Shown here: positions 57,170 to 64,000 of the stretch, piece after piece
How positions within the stretch are numbered: the stretch's first letter is position 1
Layout of the letters: every line of letters begins with the position of its first letter
Assembly: GCA_964579575.1 (NCBI GenBank)
Contig: CAZOGL010000001.1
Location: 92,668 to 156,667, forward strand
Reading direction: 5' to 3'
Length of the DNA stretch: 64,000 bases
DNA from: CAVEFW01 sp964579575
Lineage (GTDB): Bacteria; Actinomycetota; Coriobacteriia; Coriobacteriales; Eggerthellaceae
Program-made: the position numbers and the translations under genes
Notes under the pieces: model-generated
Databases searched by the model: none
What the model was told of the DNA's origin: nothing
The model's input: only the letters and a program-made list of their open reading frames with translations

Positions 57170-59503
57170 GTGGTTGACGAGGCATTTCATGACAAGGCTG
57201 CACCAGGGCAGTTTCTAGATGACTACGACGACCAAGGTCGTGCCATCATGAAGACCAATTGCCATTTTTGTGGCTATCTTTGTGCGTTCAACGCTACGGT
57301 CGATCACGGTCGTGTGGTGGATATCCAGCCCGACCCGACTCGGTTTCCCTATGACGACAAGGTGCTTGCTGGGTGCCGTCGATGGCGCATGAATCTCGAT
57401 GTCCTTGAAGGCGAGGATCGCGTCAACTTTCCCCTGAAGCGCGTTGGAGACCGCGGAAGCAACAAATGGAAGCGCGTGTCTTGGGACGATGCCCTTGACG
57501 ATATCGCCAACCGTCTGAGCTCTTTGAGGGACCAGTATGGTTCCGGAACGTTGGCGAGCATGATCGGCGGACCTCATACGAGTTTTTGGCCGCTTCATCG
57601 GTTCATGAACCTCTACGGCAGTCCGAACAACATGGGAATCGGGCAGATCTGTTGGAACCCTCGCGTTTGGATGGACATGCTGACCTTTGGTTGGACCATC
57701 GAGCACAACATCACTCTCCATCTTACGAAGACCGTGATCATATGGGGTACCAACCCCGCCTCTTCCGACAACTCGTTGTTTTGGCAACTGTTGCGCCAAG
57801 TCGGCCAAGCGGATGACATGACGCTTGTCGTGATCGATCCGGTGTACAATGCCACGGCGGCTGCGGCTGATCTTTGGGTCCCTATCAATCCCGGAACCGA
57901 TGTCTCGTTTGCTCTTGGCTTGCTTGCGGCGACGGTGGAGGAAGACCTTATCGACCACGAGTTTGTCCGCGATTGGTGCTATGGGTACGATGAGATGGTG
58001 GACAATCTTGCGGACTACACTCCCGCTGTGGCAAGTGATATATGTGGTGTCCCAGAGGAGACGATTCGCCGCGTTGCTCGTCTGTTTGCCGACGGCCCCA
58101 GCGCCTTGGTTTCTGGGCGCGGAATCGACCAATGTGGTCGCAACGTCAGTCCCACCCACCGCGCTATTTGTTGCTTGCGCGCTATCACGGGAAACGTGGA
58201 TCGCCCTGGCAGTTGTACGCTGAACGAGCAAAGCGACTTTATCCCCGAGGTCGACCTTGAGATGACTTCCGCCCTAACTGAGGAGAAGCGCAAGCTTTGC
58301 CTTAACACCCAATTCACCCCTTTGCAGTGCTATGACGGCTATGAATACGCGAACAGCCTGACAGAGAAGCTCGGCAGAACCATTCCTGCTCGCTATCTCA
58401 CCTCAGCCCATCCCGACTTGGTCTTGCACGCCATGGAGACCCATGAGCCCTATCGGGTAAGCGCCTTGATCGTCGAGGCGACAAATCCCTTGCTCACCTA
58501 CGGCGACACCCATCGCGTGTACAACGCTCTTATGGCGCTCGAGCTCATCGTCGTGCTTGATTATTACATGACTCCTACGGCAAGCATCGCCGACTATGTC
58601 CTTCCTGCTGCGGGGGCTATCGAGCGCACGACTTTCCAAGCCCATGGTGGTGTGTCCAACCAGGTGTATGGTGGTCCGGCGGCAGTTTTGCCCTACTACG
58701 AGCGTCGCGAGGACTACAGCATCTTCCGCGGCCTCGGTATGCGCTTGGGCCAAGAAGAATATTGGCCTTGGGAGACCTTTGCCGACGCTTGTGCCGCCAC
58801 GCTCGAACCGGCAGGTGTGGATTGGGACTTCTATGCGGTGTTCGGAACGTATTACCAAGATCCTCCTTTCGAAAAGCACCTTCTTCCCGGGCCCGACGGC
58901 AAGCCCCAAGGCTTTGCAACGACAACGGGAAAGATCGAGCTTGCAAGCGAGGCACTCGACCATCTTGGTGGCCCCCGCGTTCCGACCCAAAGCCCCCTCA
59001 TCTCCCTGTGTGGTGAAGAGACCAGGAAAAAGGGCACGTTGTTGCGCCTGATCACGGGGTCGCGCAAACAGCCCTACAACGCGTCGATGTACATGAACGA
59101 TGCGAAGTTTCGCCAACAATATCCTGAGCCTTTGGCTGAGATGAGTCCCAAGACGGCGGACGCGTGCGGACTTGAGGATGGGGACGTGGTCGTTCTCGCC
59201 ACCGACAACGGACAGGCGCGATTCCGTCTGAAGACCCGTCGCATGGTGCACGGGGTCGTCAGCGCCGACTACGGATGGTGGCATCCGGAATGGACTCCTG
59301 GTGGAGACGATATGGGGGGCATGTGGGACAGCAACATTAATTGCCTTACCAGTTGCAGTCGCGATACTGGTGAGGCAATGATTGGAACTTGGTCGTATAA
59401 TGCTATTGATTGCGTAGTGTTTAAAAGCGACGAACCGCTGACCTTCTCCCGCGAAGACGACGTCGAGCGTCGCGCGTTGTTTGAGATTGTCGAGACGGAA
59501 TAG
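57170..59503 (+). CDS. Second molybdopterin oxidoreductase, no Tat signal
   Basis: The protein has 777 residues from the GTG at 57170, which follows GAGAGAGGG; a GTG at 57089 is an alternative. The [4Fe-4S] motif is TNCHFCGYLC with AGCRRW, the probable Mo/W ligand is the cysteine in GQICWNPRVWMD, and later segments VIIWGTNPAS, DYYMTPTASIADYVLPAAGAIE and TTGKIELASEALD fit the DMSO-reductase family. It resembles the enzyme at 49419 but lacks the tail. It lies after the CCG gene and may use it as electron partner, as no ferredoxin gene follows. A possible -10 TACAAT is at 57126-57131. The substrate is unknown. Confidence 0.88.
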   Translation: MVDEAFHDKAAPGQFLDDYDDQGRAIMKTNCHFCGYLCAFNATVDHGRVVDIQPDPTRFPYDDKVLAGCRRWRMNLDVLEGEDRVNFPLKRVGDRGSNKWKRVSWDDALDDIANRLSSLRDQYGSGTLASMIGGPHTSFWPLHRFMNLYGSPNNMGIGQICWNPRVWMDMLTFGWTIEHNITLHLTKTVIIWGTNPASSDNSLFWQLLRQVGQADDMTLVVIDPVYNATAAAADLWVPINPGTDVSFALGLLAATVEEDLIDHEFVRDWCYGYDEMVDNLADYTPAVASDICGVPEETIRRVARLFADGPSALVSGRGIDQCGRNVSPTHRAICCLRAITGNVDRPGSCTLNEQSDFIPEVDLEMTSALTEEKRKLCLNTQFTPLQCYDGYEYANSLTEKLGRTIPARYLTSAHPDLVLHAMETHEPYRVSALIVEATNPLLTYGDTHRVYNALMALELIVVLDYYMTPTASIADYVLPAAGAIERTTFQAHGGVSNQVYGGPAAVLPYYERREDYSIFRGLGMRLGQEEYWPWETFADACAATLEPAGVDWDFYAVFGTYYQDPPFEKHLLPGPDGKPQGFATTTGKIELASEALDHLGGPRVPTQSPLISLCGEETRKKGTLLRLITGSRKQPYNASMYMNDAKFRQQYPEPLAEMSPKTADACGLEDGDVVVLATDNGQARFRLKTRRMVHGVVSADYGWWHPEWTPGGDDMGGMWDSNINCLTSCSRDTGEAMIGTWSYNAIDCVVFKSDEPLTFSREDDVERRALFEIVETE

Positions 59504-59548
59504 GGAACAAGCGAGCGATTGCTCGATGTGATACCGAAAGGACTAACC

Positions 59549-60532
59549 ATGACAAGACCACCCGAGAAGAAGCGTGCACTGCTTATCTTCAGTAAATACC
59601 CCGAGCCGGGTCGCGTGAAGACCCGTCTGACCTATCTCAAGGGTGGTCCTATGATGCCCGAGGTCGCTGCGGAGTTCTTCACCTATTGCCTCTTCGACGT
59701 CGTTGATATTTCCATGGCCGCCCTTCAGGAGCTTCAGCGCATCAACGACGACGTGTGCGCAAAGGATCCGAACCACTACCATGTCAAATATGACTTCTAC
59801 GTCTCCACCACCCCCGAGGAGAAGGTTCTCAAGATGAGGGAGCTGTTCGCGCGCGAGCAGTGGCCCATGGATATCAACTTCCTCGTGGATAACGGCTCCA
59901 CGTTCGATGAGCATTTCAACGATGCGTTCCAGCAGCTGTTTGCTTTGGGCTACGAGAGCATCGTCTCCATCGGTGGCGATATTCCTACCATTCCCAAGAG
60001 CCACATCACCCGTGCCTTTGAGTGGTTGGCCTACTTCCAATCCATCGGCAAGCCCGGTTTTGTCCAAGCTCCCTGCCAAGAGTGTGGTACGAGCCTTGTC
60101 GGGTTCAGCTACAACACGCCCATCGACCACACGGGCGTGTATTACAACCTCGACGGTACGCCGGCGTTGGATGCCTATGTCCAAAAGCTTCGCCAAAACA
60201 ACATTCCCAGTGCGTATTTCAGCCCCGTTGCCGACATCGACGAGGAAAGCGATCTCGCTCATGCGATTTCTTGCATGTTTGCGATTGAGGAGGCGGCACG
60301 TTACCAGCCCGACCTCTATCCGCCTCGCCGCGTGCTCGATTGGGTCCGTCGTTCCCATATCAAGGTCACCACTCCCCCCAACGCCGACCATGACCCACGT
60401 CAATACGTGGATGGCAAGGAACTCGAGGAGACCTACGAGGAGCATCTGGCAGAGAAGGAGAAGGCGTCGGTCGAGAATTTTACCGACAACGCGGATGGCA
60501 ATTTGAAATTGGTCGGCGTGGTCGAAGAATAG
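59549..60532 (+). CDS. DUF2064 / TIGR04282-type nucleotidyltransferase-like protein
   Basis: The protein has 327 residues from the ATG at 59549 (GAAAGGACTAACC upstream). LLIFSKYPEPGRVKTRL is the family signature, related to the GT-A fold of cofactor guanylyltransferases and glycosyltransferases, and IVSIGGDIPTIP carries the acidic motif. It follows the molybdoenzyme gene by 45 bp and may share its transcript. A cofactor- or product-modifying role is possible but unproved. The last codons are duplicated after the stop. Confidence 0.8.
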   Translation: MTRPPEKKRALLIFSKYPEPGRVKTRLTYLKGGPMMPEVAAEFFTYCLFDVVDISMAALQELQRINDDVCAKDPNHYHVKYDFYVSTTPEEKVLKMRELFAREQWPMDINFLVDNGSTFDEHFNDAFQQLFALGYESIVSIGGDIPTIPKSHITRAFEWLAYFQSIGKPGFVQAPCQECGTSLVGFSYNTPIDHTGVYYNLDGTPALDAYVQKLRQNNIPSAYFSPVADIDEESDLAHAISCMFAIEEAARYQPDLYPPRRVLDWVRRSHIKVTTPPNADHDPRQYVDGKELEETYEEHLAEKEKASVENFTDNADGNLKLVGVVEE

Positions 60533-60561
60533 CTCGGTCGAAGGTCAGCGTGGTCGAAGAG
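60511..60561. repeat. Direct duplication of the 3' end of the DUF2064 gene
   Basis: 60511-60529 is repeated at 60543-60561 with two base changes; the stop lies between. Confidence 0.8.
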
Positions 60562-60639
60562 AAGCGCTCTTGCGCCTTCGGATAGGCGACAAGTTTCGGA
60601 TAGGCAACAAACGCTTTCGTGCCTTTGGATAGACAAAAA

Positions 60640-60663
60640 CGAGGGACCTTGCGGGGTCCCTCG
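60640..60663. terminator. Terminator hairpin between convergent genes
   Basis: CGAGGGACC and GGTCCCTCG pair. The T run is on the minus strand (CGTTTTTGT), so it fits best as the terminator of the minus-strand GNAT operon. Confidence 0.75.
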
Positions 60664-60680
60664 CTACGTTTAGGGTTCGT

Positions 60681-60776
60681 GCTATTTGCGTATAAGGCGG
60701 ACCGGTTGAGATTGGTGAACGATCTGCCGTTTACCAACGCCGGTTTGCGCTATTTGCGTATAAGGCGGACCGGTTG
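60681..60776. repeat. 28-bp direct duplication of the 3' end of the GNAT gene
   Basis: 60681-60708 and 60749-60776 are identical. The second copy carries the coding end and stop of the minus-strand gene. The period is 68 bp. Confidence 0.9.
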
Positions 60777-61199
60777 GGGACAACACTCCTTGTGCATTTC
60801 ACATCCAACGCAGTCGTCGGTGACTGTCATGTCGATATCCTCCCACCCGATCTCGGTGCATCCGAGACGTTGGTAGAAGCCCAGACTCGATCCGCGAGAG
60901 ACGAGTCGCAGCTCGCCATAGCGTCCAAGGGCGTCGTCCATGAGGATGTGGCCAACGCCGTACCCTCGCCAATAGGGATTGACGACAATGGGGTTTACGT
61001 GGGCGATGTCGTTGTTGCCGATGATGACGCGGACAAACCCGATGGGGTCATCGTCAGAGTCGACGGCGACGGTCACGTTCTCGACGCCAGGCAAATTGTC
61101 CATGCCCTCGTTGTAGCAATAGGAGTTGAGGGTGGCCAGATCGTCTTCGCGTGCGGGACGCAGCTTGAGCATGCGCTGTACCTGTTTTTTGCGGCTCAT
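60750..61199 (-). CDS. GNAT-family acetyltransferase with a C-terminal cysteine cluster
   Basis: The protein has 149 residues from the ATG at 61197-61199 (GGAGGTTTCC upstream). The GNAT fold is shown by LKLRPAREDDLATL, VNPYWRGYGVGHILMDDAL (acetyl-CoA loop RGYGVG) and GFYQRLGC. The end has CVGCEMHKECCPQP, five cysteines that could bind metal. It follows the ferredoxin-DUF169 gene by 11 bp. The substrate is unknown. Confidence 0.83.
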   Translation of the reverse strand: MSRKKQVQRMLKLRPAREDDLATLNSYCYNEGMDNLPGVENVTVAVDSDDDPIGFVRVIIGNNDIAHVNPIVVNPYWRGYGVGHILMDDALGRYGELRLVSRGSSLGFYQRLGCTEIGWEDIDMTVTDDCVGCEMHKECCPQPVRLIRK

Positions 61200-61210
61200 G
61201 GAAACCTCCG

Positions 61211-62185
61211 TTACATGATGGGCGGGACGTAGATCTTCATGCGGCTGTGGGGGATGCTCTTCTTTGCGAGCTCGGTCAGGCCTTTGCAGATCGTGGGCAT
61301 GAGGCTTGTGGGAACGCCCATGAACATCATGTCCTCGCCGATGTCTGTGGCCGCGCGGCAACCGTAACAACCGAAGGTGATATTGGGGGCTTGCTCCATC
61401 ATGGGGTAGAGCACGGCTTCGACGCACATGGAGTTGTAACCGCTCGCCTTGAAGTCAAAACGGTGGCCGGTGTAATACGCCATGGACATGCACAGCCACA
61501 TCATCTGTTCGGGGGTCCCGGTGAACACCACCACCTCGGGGGTGCGCACGGTCTTGTTGAGGGGGGCGACATAGGTGGCGCGGCGACTCTTCGGGGGAAG
61601 GGTCGGACGCTCGCGGACCATTTGTGCGGCAGCTTCGGCGTTGACCAACTTATGGAACAACACGTAGATCTCTCCGGTGGCAAGCTTTTTGGGAACGCCG
61701 GTCATGCCGAAGATTGAGGTTCCATCGGGACAGGAATGCCTGAAGGGCGGCATGAGGATGGAGACGCCGCGTCGTGCGGCCATCATCGCTTGGCAAAAGC
61801 GCAGGTTTTCCGGGGGCATGGGAACGTTGGGAAGCAACTCGTCCTTGTCGATTAGGCTGACGGCGATGGGTTGCCAACGCAGGTCAAGCTTCTCCATGCA
61901 AATGCGTTGCCATTCCGCATATTGGGCCTGCTCCTCTGAGGGGATTGGTTCAGCGCGGGGCTCGTCAGCGAACGGGTCGTAGGTGACATCTCCTATGGCC
62001 TCGATGAGCAGGGCGCGTTGGGGGCAATTGCCGCTGCAGGTCGTGCATCCGACGCAAGCGTCAGGATTGGCGGCATAAGGGTATCCGTCCTCGTTAAGCT
62101 TGATGACGTAGCACGGGCAAAACGCCTCGCACAGTCCGCACTTCACGCAACGGTCCGGGGAGTGAGTCAGTTGGTAGTCGGCCAT
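61211..62185 (-). CDS. Ferredoxin-DUF169 fusion protein
   Basis: The protein has 324 residues. The first 60 are a two-cluster ferredoxin (CVKCGLCEAFCPCY, CVGCTTCSGNCPQ). The rest matches DUF169: WQPIAVSLIDKDE, LRFCQAMMAARRGVS and HSCPDGTSIFGM. DUF169 proteins are found with redox and cofactor genes in anaerobes; the function is not established. The ATG has GAAGGTGGATC upstream. It starts the minus-strand pair with the GNAT gene. Confidence 0.83.
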   Translation of the reverse strand: MADYQLTHSPDRCVKCGLCEAFCPCYVIKLNEDGYPYAANPDACVGCTTCSGNCPQRALLIEAIGDVTYDPFADEPRAEPIPSEEQAQYAEWQRICMEKLDLRWQPIAVSLIDKDELLPNVPMPPENLRFCQAMMAARRGVSILMPPFRHSCPDGTSIFGMTGVPKKLATGEIYVLFHKLVNAEAAAQMVRERPTLPPKSRRATYVAPLNKTVRTPEVVVFTGTPEQMMWLCMSMAYYTGHRFDFKASGYNSMCVEAVLYPMMEQAPNITFGCYGCRAATDIGEDMMFMGVPTSLMPTICKGLTELAKKSIPHSRMKIYVPPIM

Positions 62186-62292
62186 GATCCACCTTCGGTT
62201 ACTAGTCTCTCGTCTTTAGTCTTTGGTCTGAATCACATGGGTACTAGGATACCCCAACCCCGGGATGCTTTTGACGTTGCTTGTAAAACAGA

Positions 62293-62327
62293 ACGCGGAG
62301 ACCAAAAGTTCTCGCTGGTCTCCGCGT
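62293..62327 (-). terminator. Terminator hairpin of the flavin reductase operon
   Basis: ACGCGGAGACC and GGTCTCCGCGT pair around a 13-base loop. On the minus strand it is followed by TCTGTTTT. Confidence 0.68.
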
Positions 62328-62345
62328 CTTATTTGTTGCGTTGGG

Positions 62346-62416
62346 TCCCTATAACTCTGGAAGCAATTTTGTTGCGTTGGGTCCCTATCGTTGGATCCCT
62401 ATAACTCTGGAAGCAA
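62346..62416. repeat. 21-bp direct duplication of the 3' end of the flavin reductase gene
   Basis: 62346-62366 and 62396-62416 are identical; the second is the coding end with the stop. A further copy of TTGCGTTGGGTCCCTAT lies on each side. Confidence 0.85.
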
Positions 62417-63139
62417 CTCGATCTTTCCGTAACACCCGTGTTGGACGCATTGCAAGACGTCTTGGGGGATGAGGAGTCCCTTGTCGTTGCGCGGGGCACA
62501 GGTATGGGCCTCGATGACATAGCCGATGACGAGCAGGTGGTCGCCTACCTCCTCGATGCGGTCGACGCAACATGCCATCCAACTTGTAGCGGCATTCACG
62601 ACGGGAACCCTCCACTTCTCGTGGGTGGTTTTCTCGGCTTCCTCAGTCTTTGAACGTTTGAAGAGGCCTTTCCTGGGGACCTTTACCTCGATCGTTTCGG
62701 TCTTGTCCCACTCAACCTCGACAATGTGGTGTTGGACGAGGGTGTTCTTGTTGAATTGGAATCCCGTGCGCGTGCCGCATTGCTCGCAGATGTATATGCC
62801 TTCCTTATCGGCGGGGAGGACGTTGAGGCTGAAGCAGCCGTTCATCTGGATGCAACTCATGGTGTGGCTGCGGGCGCGCAGGGAGAATGCCACCATGGAT
62901 GGCTCGTGGGAGATGGGAGTCGCCCAGATGATGGTTGCCAAGCCAATCTCGTTACGACGTCCGACAGCACCCACGATGAGCGTGGGGCGTGGATCGAGCA
63001 AAGCCGCCACGTCACGACCTGTGACGCTTTGCCATTCGCCGCGAACAGACTCGCATGTGTCAGCGGCGAAAGCCGATTGCGCGCTGGGGGCCGCAAAGGG
63101 GGAAGCGGGAAAGGGTATGTCCGATACGGAGTCGGTCAT
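62399..63139 (-). CDS. Flavin reductase-like FMN-binding protein
   Basis: The protein has 246 residues. PTLIVGAVGRRNEIGLATIIW and FSLRARSHTMSCIQMNGCFSLNVLP fit the split-barrel FMN-binding fold of flavin reductases. The middle has a long charged insertion and a CEQCG motif. The partner enzyme is unknown. It follows the PadR gene by 3 bp and is likely coexpressed with it and controlled by it. Confidence 0.84.
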   Translation of the reverse strand: MTDSVSDIPFPASPFAAPSAQSAFAADTCESVRGEWQSVTGRDVAALLDPRPTLIVGAVGRRNEIGLATIIWATPISHEPSMVAFSLRARSHTMSCIQMNGCFSLNVLPADKEGIYICEQCGTRTGFQFNKNTLVQHHIVEVEWDKTETIEVKVPRKGLFKRSKTEEAEKTTHEKWRVPVVNAATSWMACCVDRIEEVGDHLLVIGYVIEAHTCAPRNDKGLLIPQDVLQCVQHGCYGKIELLPEL

Positions 63140-63142
63140 GGC

Positions 63143-63673
63143 CTACTTGCCTTCCCCGTCCTTGGGCATCGCTTTGTCGCCAAGGTCAACCCCTACTTTG
63201 TGCTTTTCCTTCTTGGGGTTCAGCACGAGATTGTCAACGTCTCCGTGAACGCAAATGGGTGCGTCAGGCAAATCGATATCGAGGGAGATAGCCGCCCAAA
63301 GGCGCAGCTCATCGATGGTTTTTTGATAGCAGGCAAGAGCGTCAATCCAACGGCGGAGGCACTTGCGGCCCTTTTCGGTCAACGTGAAGAGTCGTTTTGC
63401 GGAACCCTCTTCAGGCGTCTCCCAGTGGGATTCTACGAGTTCGGCATCCTCCATGCGCTTCAGGGCGCGATAGATGCCGGTTGCATCGGGCTTTTTTCCT
63501 CCAAACATGGGGGAGTTTGCCGCTTGTTGGACGATGACATAGCCATGCAGTGGCACTTCGGATTGTGCCAACAGGCAAAGAATGGTGGGTTGGGAAAGGC
63601 GGTTCAATGACTTTCCCAGCTCTGCGCACTCTCGCATCTCGTCATCAGATTTGGGATGGCAAGCACTCCACAT
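63143..63673 (-). CDS. PadR-family transcriptional regulator
   Basis: The protein has 176 residues from the ATG at 63671-63673 (AGAGGAATC upstream). A winged helix-turn-helix is shown by LLAQSEVPLHGYVIVQQA, GIYRALKRMEDAELVESHW and RLFTLTEKGRKCLRRW, followed by a short C-terminal helix. PadR proteins usually repress genes for detoxification or phenolic compounds, in response to a small ligand. It probably controls the flavin reductase gene and itself. The upstream region has paired inverted sites. Confidence 0.88.
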   Translation of the reverse strand: MWSACHPKSDDEMRECAELGKSLNRLSQPTILCLLAQSEVPLHGYVIVQQAANSPMFGGKKPDATGIYRALKRMEDAELVESHWETPEEGSAKRLFTLTEKGRKCLRRWIDALACYQKTIDELRLWAAISLDIDLPDAPICVHGDVDNLVLNPKKEKHKVGVDLGDKAMPKDGEGK

Positions 63674-64000
63674 ACTGATTCCTCTTTTCTTGTGTCTGAA
63701 ACAGCGCTGGTTAGGCGCAAATTCATTCTACCTGAAACATTCTGGTTTTGCTAATGAATGTTTATTGATGATAATTAGGTTCGAAACTATTTGCACTCTG
63801 CAAATAAATTGAATTGCTTATATCGTCTACCTGCGGTTTTGCAATGTGTAAATAGTTTGGTTGTTGTTCGATTGATATGCCGATGTCGAGACCTGGGTGT
63901 AACGGTTCAAACTGAGAGAGGTCTCCCGTCTTGAACTCCAGTATTGAGCTTCGATGTCGTTTACGTACGTTCGCACCGTTCCTCGTGTTTGTGCGTGGGG
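63674..64000. other. Region upstream of the PadR gene to the window edge
   Basis: It is AT-richer than the rest. It contains the palindrome ATTTGCA-CTC-TGCAAAT at 63789-63805 and a distant inverted copy AACTATTTGCAC (63785-63796) / GTGTAAATAGTT (63846-63857). The last 100 bases show nothing recognised. Confidence 0.6.
63789..63805. promoter_or_regulatory. Perfect 7+7 palindrome, candidate PadR operator
   Basis: ATTTGCA and TGCAAAT are separated by CTC. It lies about 115 bp upstream of the PadR start. Confidence 0.5.

Overview
The window is from a moderately GC-rich anaerobe, most likely a member of the Coriobacteriia (Eggerthella/Slackia-like). The reasons are the high density of molybdopterin oxidoreductases with partner iron-sulfur and NrfD subunits, the 2-hydroxyacyl-CoA dehydratase-like (double-cubane) reductases, selenoprotein formate dehydrogenase, and surface proteins with VaFE/SpaA-type domains. 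The genus cannot be fixed from sequence reading alone. Five runs of exactly 100 N mark gaps of unknown true size, most of them flanked by repeats.

Left part (1-18.7 kb) is a selenium and formate region. It holds a class V aminotransferase of the cysteine desulfurase/selenocysteine lyase type, a minus-strand operon of two double-cubane reductase-like proteins with an activase fused to a DUF3343 (Se/S carrier-like) domain plus a free DUF3343 protein, then yedF, another DUF3343 protein and a rhodanese on the plus strand. Next come selD, which contains an in-frame UGA at the catalytic position with a SECIS-like hairpin, and an activase-like gene with altered ATP-site motifs in the same operon. 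A divergent formate dehydrogenase operon follows: alpha subunit with UGA-encoded selenocysteine and a near-canonical SECIS, ferredoxin subunit, cytochrome b, FdhE. rlmH and a MoaE-like gene end the region.

Middle part (18.8-49 kb) is mostly housekeeping: an L,D-transpeptidase, lysA, hom, a glycosyltransferase, engB, a large surface adhesin preceded by G-rich (TAGG-type) repeats, leuS, rlmB, DAHP synthase, a NYN-domain protein, rpoB-rpoC, glmM, ppk1, purM and a PhnP-like hydrolase. Two of these carry unusual C-terminal tails: RpoC ends with a helix-hairpin-helix segment that resembles the alpha-subunit CTD, and Ppk1 with a long acidic tail followed by a basic end.

Right part (49-64 kb) is a second redox region. 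A cytoplasmic-type molybdopterin enzyme with YYDPYTG-type repeats and an Ala-Lys-Pro tail is followed by a ferredoxin subunit and an NrfD membrane subunit; then a CCG-domain protein, a second molybdopterin enzyme without a Tat signal, a DUF2064 protein, GNAT, ferredoxin-DUF169, flavin reductase and a PadR regulator.

A recurrent feature of the whole window is short direct duplication of the 3' end of a coding sequence just past its stop codon, seen at about ten genes. I saw no tRNA, rRNA, CRISPR array, transposase or phage gene.
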